A DNA stretch of 9,767 nt from NCBI GenBank assembly GCA_003157055.1, contig PMIG01000205.1, positions 1 to 9,767 on the forward strand, given 5' to 3'. The notes beneath the pieces are model-generated. The model was given only the letters and a program-made list of their open reading frames with translations. It ran no database searches and had not been told where the DNA came from. Source of the DNA: Bacteroidales bacterium (GTDB lineage: Bacteria > Bacteroidota > Bacteroidia > Bacteroidales > VadinHA17). The position numbers were made by a program, and so were the translations under genes. Of this stretch, positions 1 through 6,057 are shown in pieces (position 1 is the stretch's first letter; every line of letters starts with the position of its first letter).

Positions 1-2
1 TA

Positions 3-128
3 AAGAAAATCTCCTTCCAGGAACTTAATCGTAAAGGTCTTGAGAACATTGGCCCTACAATAAAGCTGATGGCTGAAGCTGAGAATCTTGAAGGACATGC
101 CAAGGCAGTCACGATAAGATTAAAGTAA
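3..128 (+). CDS. hisD: Histidinol dehydrogenase, C-terminal fragment
   Basis: Only the last 41 codons are present; the gene begins before the window. The translation ends in AEAENLEGHAKAVTIRLK, which matches the conserved C-terminus of histidinol dehydrogenase. The His in EGHA corresponds to the family's zinc-ligand His (His419 in E. coli HisD). The enzyme oxidises L-histidinol to L-histidine in two NAD-dependent steps, the last reactions of the pathway. Its place directly before hisC is the usual order of bacterial his operons. The reading frame was set by the stop at 126-128. The identification relies on a short tail, but the tail is characteristic and the neighbours agree. Confidence 0.9.
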   Translation, partial: KKISFQELNRKGLENIGPTIKLMAEAENLEGHAKAVTIRLK

Positions 129-163
129 GCTTAAGGATAAAAATGAAAATTTTGAATATAACA

Positions 164-239
164 TACCCCCTTTCCTGTTTCCCCAAAGGGGGAAAGGCAA
201 CTAAACCTTCCCCCGTGGGGGAAGGCAAGGATGGGGGTC
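164..239. repeat. GC-rich palindromic intergenic repeat between hisD and hisC
   Basis: Two adjacent hairpins lie inside outer inverted ends. The second hairpin is a perfect palindrome: CCTTCCCC (206-213) pairs with GGGGAAGG (218-225) around a CGTG loop. The first is TTTCCCC (178-184) pairing with GGGGAAA (189-195), with an alternative pairing of CCTTTCC (169-175) to GGAAAGG (191-197). The outer ends are ACCCCC (165-170) and GGGGGT (233-238). No T-tract follows, so it does not look like an intrinsic terminator. The layout resembles the small dispersed palindromic (REP or MITE-like) repeats of bacterial genomes; that class assignment is inference. It is the only sizeable gap inside the his operon and could influence mRNA processing or hisC translation. 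Confidence 0.65.
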
Positions 240-254
240 TTAAGAATACTTAAT

Positions 255-1286
255 ATGCTAAAACTAGATCAGCTTGTCCGTCCCAATGTAAAGCGTCTTA
301 CTCCGTATTCATGCGCCAGGGATGATTTTAAAGGCAAAGAGGGAGTTTTCCTGGATGCCAACGAGAATCCGTATGGCTGCCTCAACAGGTATCCTGATCC
401 TTACCAGTCTGAGCTTAAATCGGCAATAAGCAAAATGAAGGGGATCGAGGTCGATAAAATATTTCTCGGTAATGGCAGCGATGAGATAATAGACCTTTGT
501 TTCAGAATATTCTGCACTCCGGGTGTTGACAAGGCTCTGACCTTCACTCCCACTTACGGCATGTACCAGGTTTCGGCTGCAGTCAATGATGTCGACCTGA
601 TCATGGTGGCGCTCGATGAGGAATTCAATATAAGATTCGGCGATTTTCAGCCCTGGTCCGACGATAAGAACCTCAAATTAATCATTGTCTGCTCACCAAA
701 TAACCCTACAGGCAACATTCAGAAAAGGTCGGTTCTCGATAAGCTTATAACCGGCTTCAGAGGAATCGTCCTGCTCGATGAAGCCTATAATGATTTCACC
801 GGGGAACCTTCATTTTCAGAAAATCTGGATAAATATCCAAACCTGATTGTAATGCAGACCTTTAGCAAAGCATGGGCTATGGCATCAGTAAGGGTTGGAA
901 TGGCTTTTGCTTCACCTTCCATCATCCAGTACTTCAATAAAATGAAGCCCCCATACAATATAAGCACTATTAACCAAAAGAGCATCCTGAAGAAACTGAC
1001 CAGCCAGATTGCAGTCAGGAACAGGATAAATACAATTATAGCTGAAAGGGATAGAATCTCTGTAGAACTGAAAAAGATACCTGTCATCCTTGACGTTTTT
1101 AAGTCAGATGCAAATTTCATTCTTGTCAGGACAGACAATGCTGATGATATTTATAATTATCTTGTTGGCTGTGAAATAATTGTCAGAAACCGGAACAGTA
1201 TTATTAAAAATTGTCTCAGGATTACCATTGGAACAAGAAGTGAGAATAACAGAATGCTTAATGCATTAAAAAGTATCAGACTATGA
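255..1286 (+). CDS. hisC: Histidinol-phosphate aminotransferase
   Basis: PLP-dependent class I/II aminotransferase that converts imidazole-acetol phosphate plus glutamate to histidinol phosphate, in the cytoplasm. From the start at 255 it has 343 residues, slightly short of the usual 350-360. Visible landmarks: LDANENPYG near the N-terminus; NGSDE (73-77); SPNNPTG (147-153); the cofactor Asp in DEAY (D175, with Y178); the PLP-binding Lys K205 in FSKAW; RVGMAFA just after it; and LRITIG near the C-terminus. An ATG at 231 is in frame but lies inside the palindromic repeat and would add eight unconserved residues. The start at 255 gives [11 protein letters not shown], which fits the family N-terminus. 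No clear Shine-Dalgarno site precedes 255. The stop overlaps the hisB start as ATGA (1283-1286). Confidence 0.95.
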   Translation: MLKLDQLVRPNVKRLTPYSCARDDFKGKEGVFLDANENPYGCLNRYPDPYQSELKSAISKMKGIEVDKIFLGNGSDEIIDLCFRIFCTPGVDKALTFTPTYGMYQVSAAVNDVDLIMVALDEEFNIRFGDFQPWSDDKNLKLIIVCSPNNPTGNIQKRSVLDKLITGFRGIVLLDEAYNDFTGEPSFSENLDKYPNLIVMQTFSKAWAMASVRVGMAFASPSIIQYFNKMKPPYNISTINQKSILKKLTSQIAVRNRINTIIAERDRISVELKKIPVILDVFKSDANFILVRTDNADDIYNYLVGCEIIVRNRNSIIKNCLRITIGTRSENNRMLNALKSIRL

Positions 1287-2371
1287 AGAAAGTGCTTTTT
1301 ATAGACAGGGATGGAACTATACTGGAAGAACCGGAAGACGAGCAGGTAGACTCGCTTGAGAAATTCAGGTTCATACCCGGGGCCATAACCGGACTGGTCA
1401 GGATTGCAACCGAAACTGATTTCGAGCTCGTAATGGTTACTAATCAGGATGGTCTCGGAACGTCATCATTTCCCGAAGAAACATTCTGGCCGTCTCACAA
1501 TAAAATGATAAGCATACTTGAGGGAGAAGGAGTCCATTTTTCTGAAATATTCATCGACAGGAGCGTACCCGAAGATAATGCCCCGACAAGAAAACCGGGC
1601 ACAGCAATGCTGGTCAGGTATCTTGCAAAAGGCATCGATCTTGAAAACTCATATGTAATCGGAGACAGGGTCACAGATGTTGAATTTGCAAAAAACCTGG
1701 GCTGCAATGCCATTTATTTCAACTCTCAAAAATCAGAAGGTGCGGTTTTATCTTCCGACAACTGGCACGACATATACATGTTTCTGAAATCAAAGCCGAG
1801 AATCGCGTCAGTTGAGAGGAAGACAAAAGAGACTGATATAAGGCTTGAACTTAATATTGACGGTACCGGGAAAAGCAATATCAGCACAGGAATTGAATTC
1901 TTCGATCATATGCTTGACCAGCTGGCCCGTCATGGCAGCTTCGACCTCATGATAAAAGCTTCAGGTGACAAAGGTGTTGATGGCCACCATATCATTGAGG
2001 ATCTGGCAATATGCCTGGGCGAAGCATTTCTGAAAGCAGCCGGAAGCAAGAAGGGAACAGAACGCTATAGCTTTGTCCTGCCGATGGATGACTGCCTGGC
2101 ACAGGTTGCCGTCGATATGGGAGGAAGGCCGTGGCTTGTCTGGAAGGCAGACTTTTCGTATCAGAAAATCGGTGAAATGCCGACTGAAATGTTTTACCAC
2201 TTTTTCAAATCGTTTAGCGACAATGCAAAATGCAATCTGAACATCTCTGCTGAAGGCAGCAATGAGCATCACAAGATCGAAGCTATTTTTAAGGCATTTG
2301 CCAGGGCATTGAATAATGCCCTGAAACAGACGGATAATTACTCACTTCCGTCAACAAAAGGAAAACTATGA
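1283..2371 (+). CDS. hisB: Bifunctional histidinol-phosphatase / imidazoleglycerol-phosphate dehydratase
   Basis: A two-domain enzyme like E. coli HisB (about 355 residues; here 362). Residues 1 to about 165 form a HAD-type histidinol phosphatase with the DxDGT nucleophile motif (D8, D10), VTNQDG, RKPG (K104) and GDRVTD (127-132). Residues from about 174 to 362 form the imidazoleglycerol-phosphate dehydratase, with [13 protein letters not shown], the metal-binding GHHIIED (H235, H236, E239, D240), GGRPWLVW and NEHHKIE (H329, H330). The protein thus catalyses two non-consecutive steps of histidine synthesis, on either side of HisC. In the HAD domain the four Zn ligands of the E. coli enzyme (Cys, His, Cys, Cys) align with D92, S94, A100 and T102, so the zinc loop is missing. 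It overlaps hisC and hisH by 4 bp each. Confidence 0.96.
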   Translation: MKKVLFIDRDGTILEEPEDEQVDSLEKFRFIPGAITGLVRIATETDFELVMVTNQDGLGTSSFPEETFWPSHNKMISILEGEGVHFSEIFIDRSVPEDNAPTRKPGTAMLVRYLAKGIDLENSYVIGDRVTDVEFAKNLGCNAIYFNSQKSEGAVLSSDNWHDIYMFLKSKPRIASVERKTKETDIRLELNIDGTGKSNISTGIEFFDHMLDQLARHGSFDLMIKASGDKGVDGHHIIEDLAICLGEAFLKAAGSKKGTERYSFVLPMDDCLAQVAVDMGGRPWLVWKADFSYQKIGEMPTEMFYHFFKSFSDNAKCNLNISAEGSNEHHKIEAIFKAFARALNNALKQTDNYSLPSTKGKL

Positions 2372-2946
2372 TAGCAATAATAAAATATAACGCAGGCAAT
2401 ATCAGGTCTGTTCAGAATGCCGTCACCAGGCTGGGTTATCAATCAGTTATCACTGACGACTGGGAAGAGATACTTAAAGCCGATAAAGTGATTTTACCAG
2501 GCGTCGGAGAAGCCGGTTCGGCCATGAAATACCTAAGGGAGAAAGAGCTTGATAAACTTATCGTTTCACTTAAACAACCTGTCCTGGGAATCTGCCTCGG
2601 GCTTCAGCTGATGTGCAGGTATTCTGAGGAGGGCGATACACAATGCATGAAGATATTTGATTCTGATGTAAGCCTGTTCCCAAGGGTTGATAAGGTTCCC
2701 CATATGGGCTGGAACAACTTCTTTTCCCTGAAAGGAGAACTCTTCAATGGAGTTTCAGCAAGGGACAATGTGTACTATGTTCACAGTTATTACCCCGAGA
2801 TATCCTCTTGTACAATTGCAGTTTGTGATTACATCCTGCCCTTCAGTGCAGGTATGAAAAAGGATAACTTTTATGCAACTCAGTTTCACCCTGAGAAATC
2901 AGCATTGGTCGGTGAACAGATACTTAAAAACTTCCTGGAACTATGA
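2368..2946 (+). CDS. hisH: Imidazole glycerol phosphate synthase, glutaminase subunit
   Basis: A class I glutamine amidotransferase subunit of 192 residues (E. coli HisH has 196). It hydrolyses glutamine and passes ammonia to HisF in the IGP synthase heterodimer. The oxyanion-region motif LPGVGEAG, the nucleophile elbow GICLGLQL with Cys76, and the His-Glu pair in FHPEKS (H174, E176) complete the catalytic triad. It starts inside the hisB stop (ATGA, 2368-2371) with an AAAAGGA ribosome-binding sequence just upstream, and ends in the hisA start. It is separated from hisF by hisA, as in the enterobacterial operon order. Confidence 0.96.
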   Translation: MIAIIKYNAGNIRSVQNAVTRLGYQSVITDDWEEILKADKVILPGVGEAGSAMKYLREKELDKLIVSLKQPVLGICLGLQLMCRYSEEGDTQCMKIFDSDVSLFPRVDKVPHMGWNNFFSLKGELFNGVSARDNVYYVHSYYPEISSCTIAVCDYILPFSAGMKKDNFYATQFHPEKSALVGEQILKNFLEL

Positions 2947-3656
2947 GGATAATTGCCGCAATCGATATCCTTGGCGGAAAGTGTGTCAGGCTGATGCATG
3001 GAGATTACTCGAAGAAGACGATCTATAATGAGGATCCGCTGGAAGTAGCCAAGGAGATGGACGACAATGGAATAAGATATCTTCACCTTGTCGACCTCGA
3101 TGGGGCAAAAAACAAAATGATAGTTCATTTCAGGATACTGGAAAAAATCGCTTCGCAGACCAGCCTTGAAATTGACTTTGGTGGCGGAATCAGGTCGGAT
3201 AATGACTTGAGAATAGCTTTCAGTTCCGGAGCTAAGCAGGTAACTGCGGGAAGCATCGTTCTCTCCTCCCCTTCCCTTGTTCTCGACTGGCTATTAGAGT
3301 ATGGGAATGAAAAAATTATCCTTGGCGCCGATTCAAAGGACAGAAAGATCGTGATCAATGGCTGGCAACAGGAATCTGACTCAGATGTAATTTCTTTTAT
3401 CTCAGAGTATTGCTCAAAAGGAATAAAGTATGCAATATGTACTGATGTCGAAAAGGATGGTTTATTAAAAGGCCCTTCAGCTGATCTTTACAGGGAAATA
3501 TTAAAATCTGTAAAAGTCGATCTTATTGCAAGCGGAGGCATTTCATCTATGGATGACATTATTAAAATAAAAGAGGCGGGATGCGAGGGAGCTATAATTG
3601 GAAAGGCTATTTATGAAGGTAAAATTAAACTAAAGGAGCTCAGGGATCTATGCTGA
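2943..3656 (+). CDS. hisA: ProFAR isomerase (phosphoribosylformimino-AICAR-phosphate isomerase)
   Basis: A TIM-barrel isomerase of 237 residues that performs the Amadori rearrangement of ProFAR to PRFAR, the substrate of HisF/HisH. The catalytic Asp D8 lies in [13 protein letters not shown]. The second catalytic Asp is D130 in LGADSKD, and T167 in CTDVEKDG matches the conserved Thr of strand 5. Phosphate-binding glycines are seen in FGGGIR and IASGGISS, with [11 protein letters not shown] near the C-terminus. The barrel has the half-barrel repeat shared with HisF. It overlaps hisH by 4 bp and hisF by 7 bp (3650-3656). Confidence 0.96.
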   Translation: MRIIAAIDILGGKCVRLMHGDYSKKTIYNEDPLEVAKEMDDNGIRYLHLVDLDGAKNKMIVHFRILEKIASQTSLEIDFGGGIRSDNDLRIAFSSGAKQVTAGSIVLSSPSLVLDWLLEYGNEKIILGADSKDRKIVINGWQQESDSDVISFISEYCSKGIKYAICTDVEKDGLLKGPSADLYREILKSVKVDLIASGGISSMDDIIKIKEAGCEGAIIGKAIYEGKIKLKELRDLC

Positions 3657-4405
3657 AAAGAAGAATTATTCCATGTCTCGATATAAGGAACGGACGTACT
3701 GTCAAAGGTGTCAACTTTGTCGGATTAAAAGATGCCGGAGATCCGGTGGAACTTGCAAAGCTGTATGCGTCAAGAGGTGCAGATGAACTTGTCTTTCTGG
3801 ATATAACCGCAACAATTGAAAACCGACATACACTTATCAGTCTGGTTGAAAGAATTGCTGCTGAAATAAATATACCATTCACTGTCGGTGGTGGCATAAA
3901 CAGTCTGGAAGATGTAGGTCACCTGCTCAAGGCAGGAGCCGACAAGATAACAATAAACTCTGCTGCAGTAAGAAGACCTGAGCTTATAACAGAAATTGCC
4001 GGCGAGTTTGGCAGCCAGTGCGTCGTGGTGGCTATCGATACTGATTTAATTAATAATGACTGGGTAGTAGTTGTAGATGGAGGCAGGACACCGGTAAAGC
4101 TCAGGACGATCGACTGGGCAATAAAGGTCGAGAAACTCGGCGCAGGAGAGATACTGCTTACATCGATGAAACACGACGGCACAAAAAAGGGGTTCTCGCT
4201 CGAAATAACTGCAGAGGTGAGCCGTCATGTAAATATTCCGGTTATTGCTTCCGGCGGAGCAGGAAAGAAGGAGCACTTCAGGGATTTATTTTTCAATACA
4301 TCGTGCAGTGCAGCACTGGCAGCAAGCATATTTCACTTCGGTGAAGTAGATATAAAAGAGCTTAAGGAGTATTTATTTAATGAACAAACAGCAGTCAGAT
4401 TATGA
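3650..4405 (+). CDS. hisF: Imidazole glycerol phosphate synthase, cyclase subunit
   Basis: A 251-residue TIM-barrel cyclase that joins ammonia from HisH to PRFAR, giving imidazoleglycerol phosphate and AICAR. The general acid/base residues are present: D11 in PCLDI and D130 in VAIDTD, the same positions as in the well-studied Thermotoga enzyme. Other landmarks are [21 protein letters not shown] and VIASGGAG. The start lies inside hisA, with AAGGAG at 3633-3638, a visible Shine-Dalgarno site 11 nt upstream. The hisF stop overlaps the hisIE start by 4 bp. Confidence 0.97.
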   Translation: MLKRRIIPCLDIRNGRTVKGVNFVGLKDAGDPVELAKLYASRGADELVFLDITATIENRHTLISLVERIAAEINIPFTVGGGINSLEDVGHLLKAGADKITINSAAVRRPELITEIAGEFGSQCVVVAIDTDLINNDWVVVVDGGRTPVKLRTIDWAIKVEKLGAGEILLTSMKHDGTKKGFSLEITAEVSRHVNIPVIASGGAGKKEHFRDLFFNTSCSAALAASIFHFGEVDIKELKEYLFNEQTAVRL

Positions 4406-4992
4406 ATCAACCCGATTTTACTAAAGGAAATGGCCTTGTACCCGCTATAATACAGGATTTTACAACAATGCAGGTGCTCATGCTGGGCTTCATGAATGAG
4501 GAGGCTCTTGAAAAAACGCTCAGGGAAGGGAAAGTGACCTTTTTCAGCCGGAGCAAAAAGAGACTCTGGACAAAAGGTGAAACATCAGGCAACTATCTGT
4601 TTGTTAAAGAAATAATAACCGATTGTGATAACGATACTCTTCTTATAAAAGTAAAACCCTCAGGACCGGTCTGCCATACAGGGTCGATCTCATGTTTTAA
4701 TGAAGATCAATCAAAGGGCTTTCTCTACAGGCTCGAACAGATCGTCAGTCAGCGGATTGAAGAAAATATTGAAGATTCTTATACTAATAAGATCTATAAG
4801 CAGGGTATCAACAGGATCGCCCAGAAAGTAGGAGAAGAGGCTGTCGAACTCATTATCGAAGCAAAAGACAATAATATGACTCTTTTTAAAAATGAGGCTG
4901 CCGACATGCTATACCACTTACTGATTCTTCTTAAAGCCAAGGGGGTAACCCTCTCAGAAATAGAGTCCATCTTGAAAAATCGGCATAAATAA
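4402..4992 (+). CDS. hisIE: Bifunctional phosphoribosyl-AMP cyclohydrolase / phosphoribosyl-ATP pyrophosphatase
   Basis: A fusion of 196 residues that performs steps two and three of the pathway, turning PR-ATP into ProFAR. The N-terminal HisI part (to about residue 105) has [18 protein letters not shown], the acidic metal motif DCDND (74-78) and CHTG. Its three cysteines C75, C91 and C98 have the 16 and 7 residue spacing of the HisI zinc ligands. The C-terminal HisE part carries [30 protein letters not shown] and [13 protein letters not shown], the helical MazG-like pyrophosphatase signature. It is the last his gene; no hairpin with a T-tract follows it before the next promoter. Confidence 0.96.
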   Translation: MNQPDFTKGNGLVPAIIQDFTTMQVLMLGFMNEEALEKTLREGKVTFFSRSKKRLWTKGETSGNYLFVKEIITDCDNDTLLIKVKPSGPVCHTGSISCFNEDQSKGFLYRLEQIVSQRIEENIEDSYTNKIYKQGINRIAQKVGEEAVELIIEAKDNNMTLFKNEAADMLYHLLILLKAKGVTLSEIESILKNRHK

Positions 4993-5033
4993 GACTTTTC
5001 TCTATATATTATCTAGATTTATTGCCTTAATAG

Positions 5034-5062
5034 TTGTTATTTTAAAAATTGCATTACTTTTG
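5034..5062 (+). promoter_or_regulatory. Predicted Bacteroidetes-type promoter of the Phe/Tyr operon
   Basis: TACTTTTG at 5055-5062 is an exact match to the Bacteroidetes -7 consensus TAnnTTTG. TTG at 5034-5036 lies 18 nt upstream, within the spacing described for the -33 element of this phylum. Transcription would begin around 5066-5070, roughly 10-15 nt before the leader peptide ATG at 5081. The site lies 60-odd bases after the his operon, in an AT-rich gap. The start point is inferred from the motif only. Confidence 0.6.
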
Positions 5063-5080
5063 TAAGCCAACAAGATAAGA

Positions 5081-5143
5081 ATGAATAAAGCATACAACCT
5101 GATCGCCGCTTATTTTTACTTCTATTTTTATTTTAAGAAGTAA
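5081..5143 (+). CDS. Tyr/Phe-rich attenuator leader peptide
   Basis: A 20-codon ORF reading MNKAYNLIAA, then four Tyr-Phe pairs, then Lys-Lys and TAA. Five of the codons are Tyr and four are Phe. Residues 11-18 (codons 5111-5134) are an unbroken alternating aromatic run using both TAT/TAC and TTT/TTC. It sits just after a Bacteroidetes-type promoter, is preceded by a purine-rich AAGATAAGA, and lies 40 nt before an intrinsic terminator. It heads an operon whose enzymes make Phe and Tyr. This is the composition and position of classical leader peptides such as E. coli PheL, where ribosome stalling at scarce-amino-acid codons prevents termination. The peptide itself is unlikely to have a function. 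Expression has not been shown. Confidence 0.85.
   Translation: MNKAYNLIAAYFYFYFYFKK
5116..5143 (+). repeat. Inverted repeat within the leader peptide coding run
   Basis: TTACTTCT (5116-5123) is a perfect reverse complement of AGAAGTAA (5136-5143), with a 12-nt AT-rich loop. The arms cover Phe-Tyr-Phe-Tyr codons and the final Lys codons plus the stop codon. In RNA it could form an 8-bp hairpin and may act as a polymerase pause signal, the role of the first hairpin in enteric attenuators. A translating ribosome would melt it. Chance is a possible explanation in such AT-rich DNA. Confidence 0.45.
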
Positions 5144-5145
5144 CA

Positions 5146-5192
5146 GGGGATTATTGTATACGCTTAAATGAAATATAAGATGCAAGGTCCCC
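5146..5192 (+). promoter_or_regulatory. Predicted antiterminator pairing
   Basis: GGGGAUU (5146-5152), three nt after the leader stop codon, can pair with GGUCCCC (5186-5192), the 5' arm of the terminator. The duplex has four G-C pairs, one A-U and two G-U. It is completed before the terminator's 3' arm (5199-5207) is transcribed. A ribosome held at the aromatic codons (5111-5134) would leave GGGGAUU free and favour antitermination. A ribosome that reaches the stop codon at 5141 would cover it and let the terminator fold. The pairing is seen in the sequence; the mechanism is inferred. Confidence 0.65.
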
Positions 5193-5213
5193 GGAAAAGG
5201 GGACTTTTTTTTT
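5184..5213 (+). terminator. Rho-independent terminator (attenuator) before pheA
   Basis: AAGGUCCCC (5184-5192) pairs with GGGGACUUU (5199-5207) as a 9-bp stem with one G-U pair and a GGAAAA loop, followed by an uninterrupted run of nine T (5205-5213). This is a textbook intrinsic terminator. It lies between a promoter and the pheA start codon at 5218, so it would end transcription of the operon prematurely unless prevented. That position makes it an attenuator and not the end of the his operon, although it could also stop his read-through. Confidence 0.85.
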
Positions 5214-5217
5214 AATA

Positions 5218-6057
5218 ATGAATAATATGAGAATCTCAACCCAGGGTGAGCATGGATGTTTTCATGAAGTAGCTGCAAGACAGTACTTCAGAAACGAGGA
5301 TATTACAATCGTCCCATGCACTACCTTTGACATGACATTGATGGCCGTGAAGGAAAACCAGGCTGATTTTGCGATAATGGCAATTGAAAATGCAAGGTCG
5401 GGAAGCATCCTTTATAATTACACCCTTATCAGGGAATCAGGAATGAAGATCCTTGGTGAACATAACCTCCGGGTCGTTCAAAACCTTATGGCTCTCCCCG
5501 GTCAGCAAGTTGCATCAATCAGGGAAATAAGATCACACCCGATTGCACTTTCACAGTGCATGACCTACCTGAATCATCTGCGTGGAGTTACTCTGATCGA
5601 AAGTGACGATACTGCCGGAAGTGCTAAATTCATCAAAGAAAATAACCTTAAGAATGTCGGTGCAATTGCGCCCGCAATTGCTGCTGAATTATATGGCCTT
5701 GAGATATTGGCCCACGGGATAGAAACGTATAAGAAAAACTACACAAGGTTTCTTGTACTCGGCGATGAGAAGCATGTAAACAGCGACGGGAATAAAGTCT
5801 CAATTTGTTTTTCAACCGGCCATCAACCGGGTTCGCTCGCTGCGGTTCTCGTAAGGCTTGCTGAGCTTGAGATTAATCTTTCGAAGATACAGTCAGTGCC
5901 AAGGCTGAACGGCGACTGGGAATATATGTTCTATCTGGACATTGAGCTTAAGTCTGATCATGACATGGGACTGGTTAAGAACACACTTGAAAATTATACA
6001 AGGGATCTCGAGGTCCTCGGAATATATAATAAAGGAGAGGAATTGTATGAAAGTTAA
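5218..6057 (+). CDS. pheA: Prephenate dehydratase with ACT domain
   Basis: A monofunctional prephenate dehydratase of 279 residues that decarboxylates and dehydrates prephenate to phenylpyruvate, the committed step to Phe. The periplasmic-binding-like catalytic part has QGEHGCFHEVAA, ADFAIMAIENARSGSI, SHPIALSQC, DTAGSAKF and the catalytic NYTRF (T176, R177, F178). An ACT regulatory domain runs from about 193 to 270, with GSLAAVL and KIQSVPRLNGDWEY. The family ESRP effector motif reads QSVP here (225-228). There is no chorismate mutase domain; that activity lies with the DAHP synthase gene downstream. A second in-frame ATG at 5227 (MRISTQGEHG) fits the family N-terminus as well or better. The 5218 ATG lies 4 nt after the terminator T-run. 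Confidence 0.95.
   Translation: MNNMRISTQGEHGCFHEVAARQYFRNEDITIVPCTTFDMTLMAVKENQADFAIMAIENARSGSILYNYTLIRESGMKILGEHNLRVVQNLMALPGQQVASIREIRSHPIALSQCMTYLNHLRGVTLIESDDTAGSAKFIKENNLKNVGAIAPAIAAELYGLEILAHGIETYKKNYTRFLVLGDEKHVNSDGNKVSICFSTGHQPGSLAAVLVRLAELEINLSKIQSVPRLNGDWEYMFYLDIELKSDHDMGLVKNTLENYTRDLEVLGIYNKGEELYES
6032..6037 (+). promoter_or_regulatory. Shine-Dalgarno site that sets the aminotransferase start
   Basis: AAGGAG, 9 nt before the ATG at 6047, is one of the few strong ribosome-binding sites in this window. It lies inside the 3' end of pheA. It supports 6047 over the in-frame ATG at 5942, which would add 35 unrelated residues and overlap pheA by over 100 bp. Confidence 0.7.

Noticed and set aside
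164..239. Hairpins between hisD and hisC as a transcription terminator
   Set aside because: The stems are strong but no T-tract follows, and the operon continues without another promoter-like sequence.
143..253. 36-codon ORF with a good ribosome-binding site before hisC
   Set aside because: Not listed as a protein gene because most of it is translated repeat sequence of low complexity. Its possible role in hisC translation is given as a finding.
231..254. Upstream in-frame ATG for hisC adding MGVLRILN
   Set aside because: The codons fall in the palindromic repeat and its edge and do not resemble the family N-terminus; the ATG at 255 does.
4993..5033. Possible terminator of the his operon
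   Set aside because: Only weak AT-rich complementarity (TCTA with TAGA) is present and no T-run follows a stable stem.
5054..5278. Minus-strand ORF across the leader region
   Set aside because: It spans the terminator, leader ORF and pheA start, all of which are better explained on the + strand.
5942..6046. Long upstream extension of the aminotransferase ORF
   Set aside because: It overlaps pheA by over 100 bp and encodes no aminotransferase sequence; the AAGGAG at 6032 points to the ATG at 6047.
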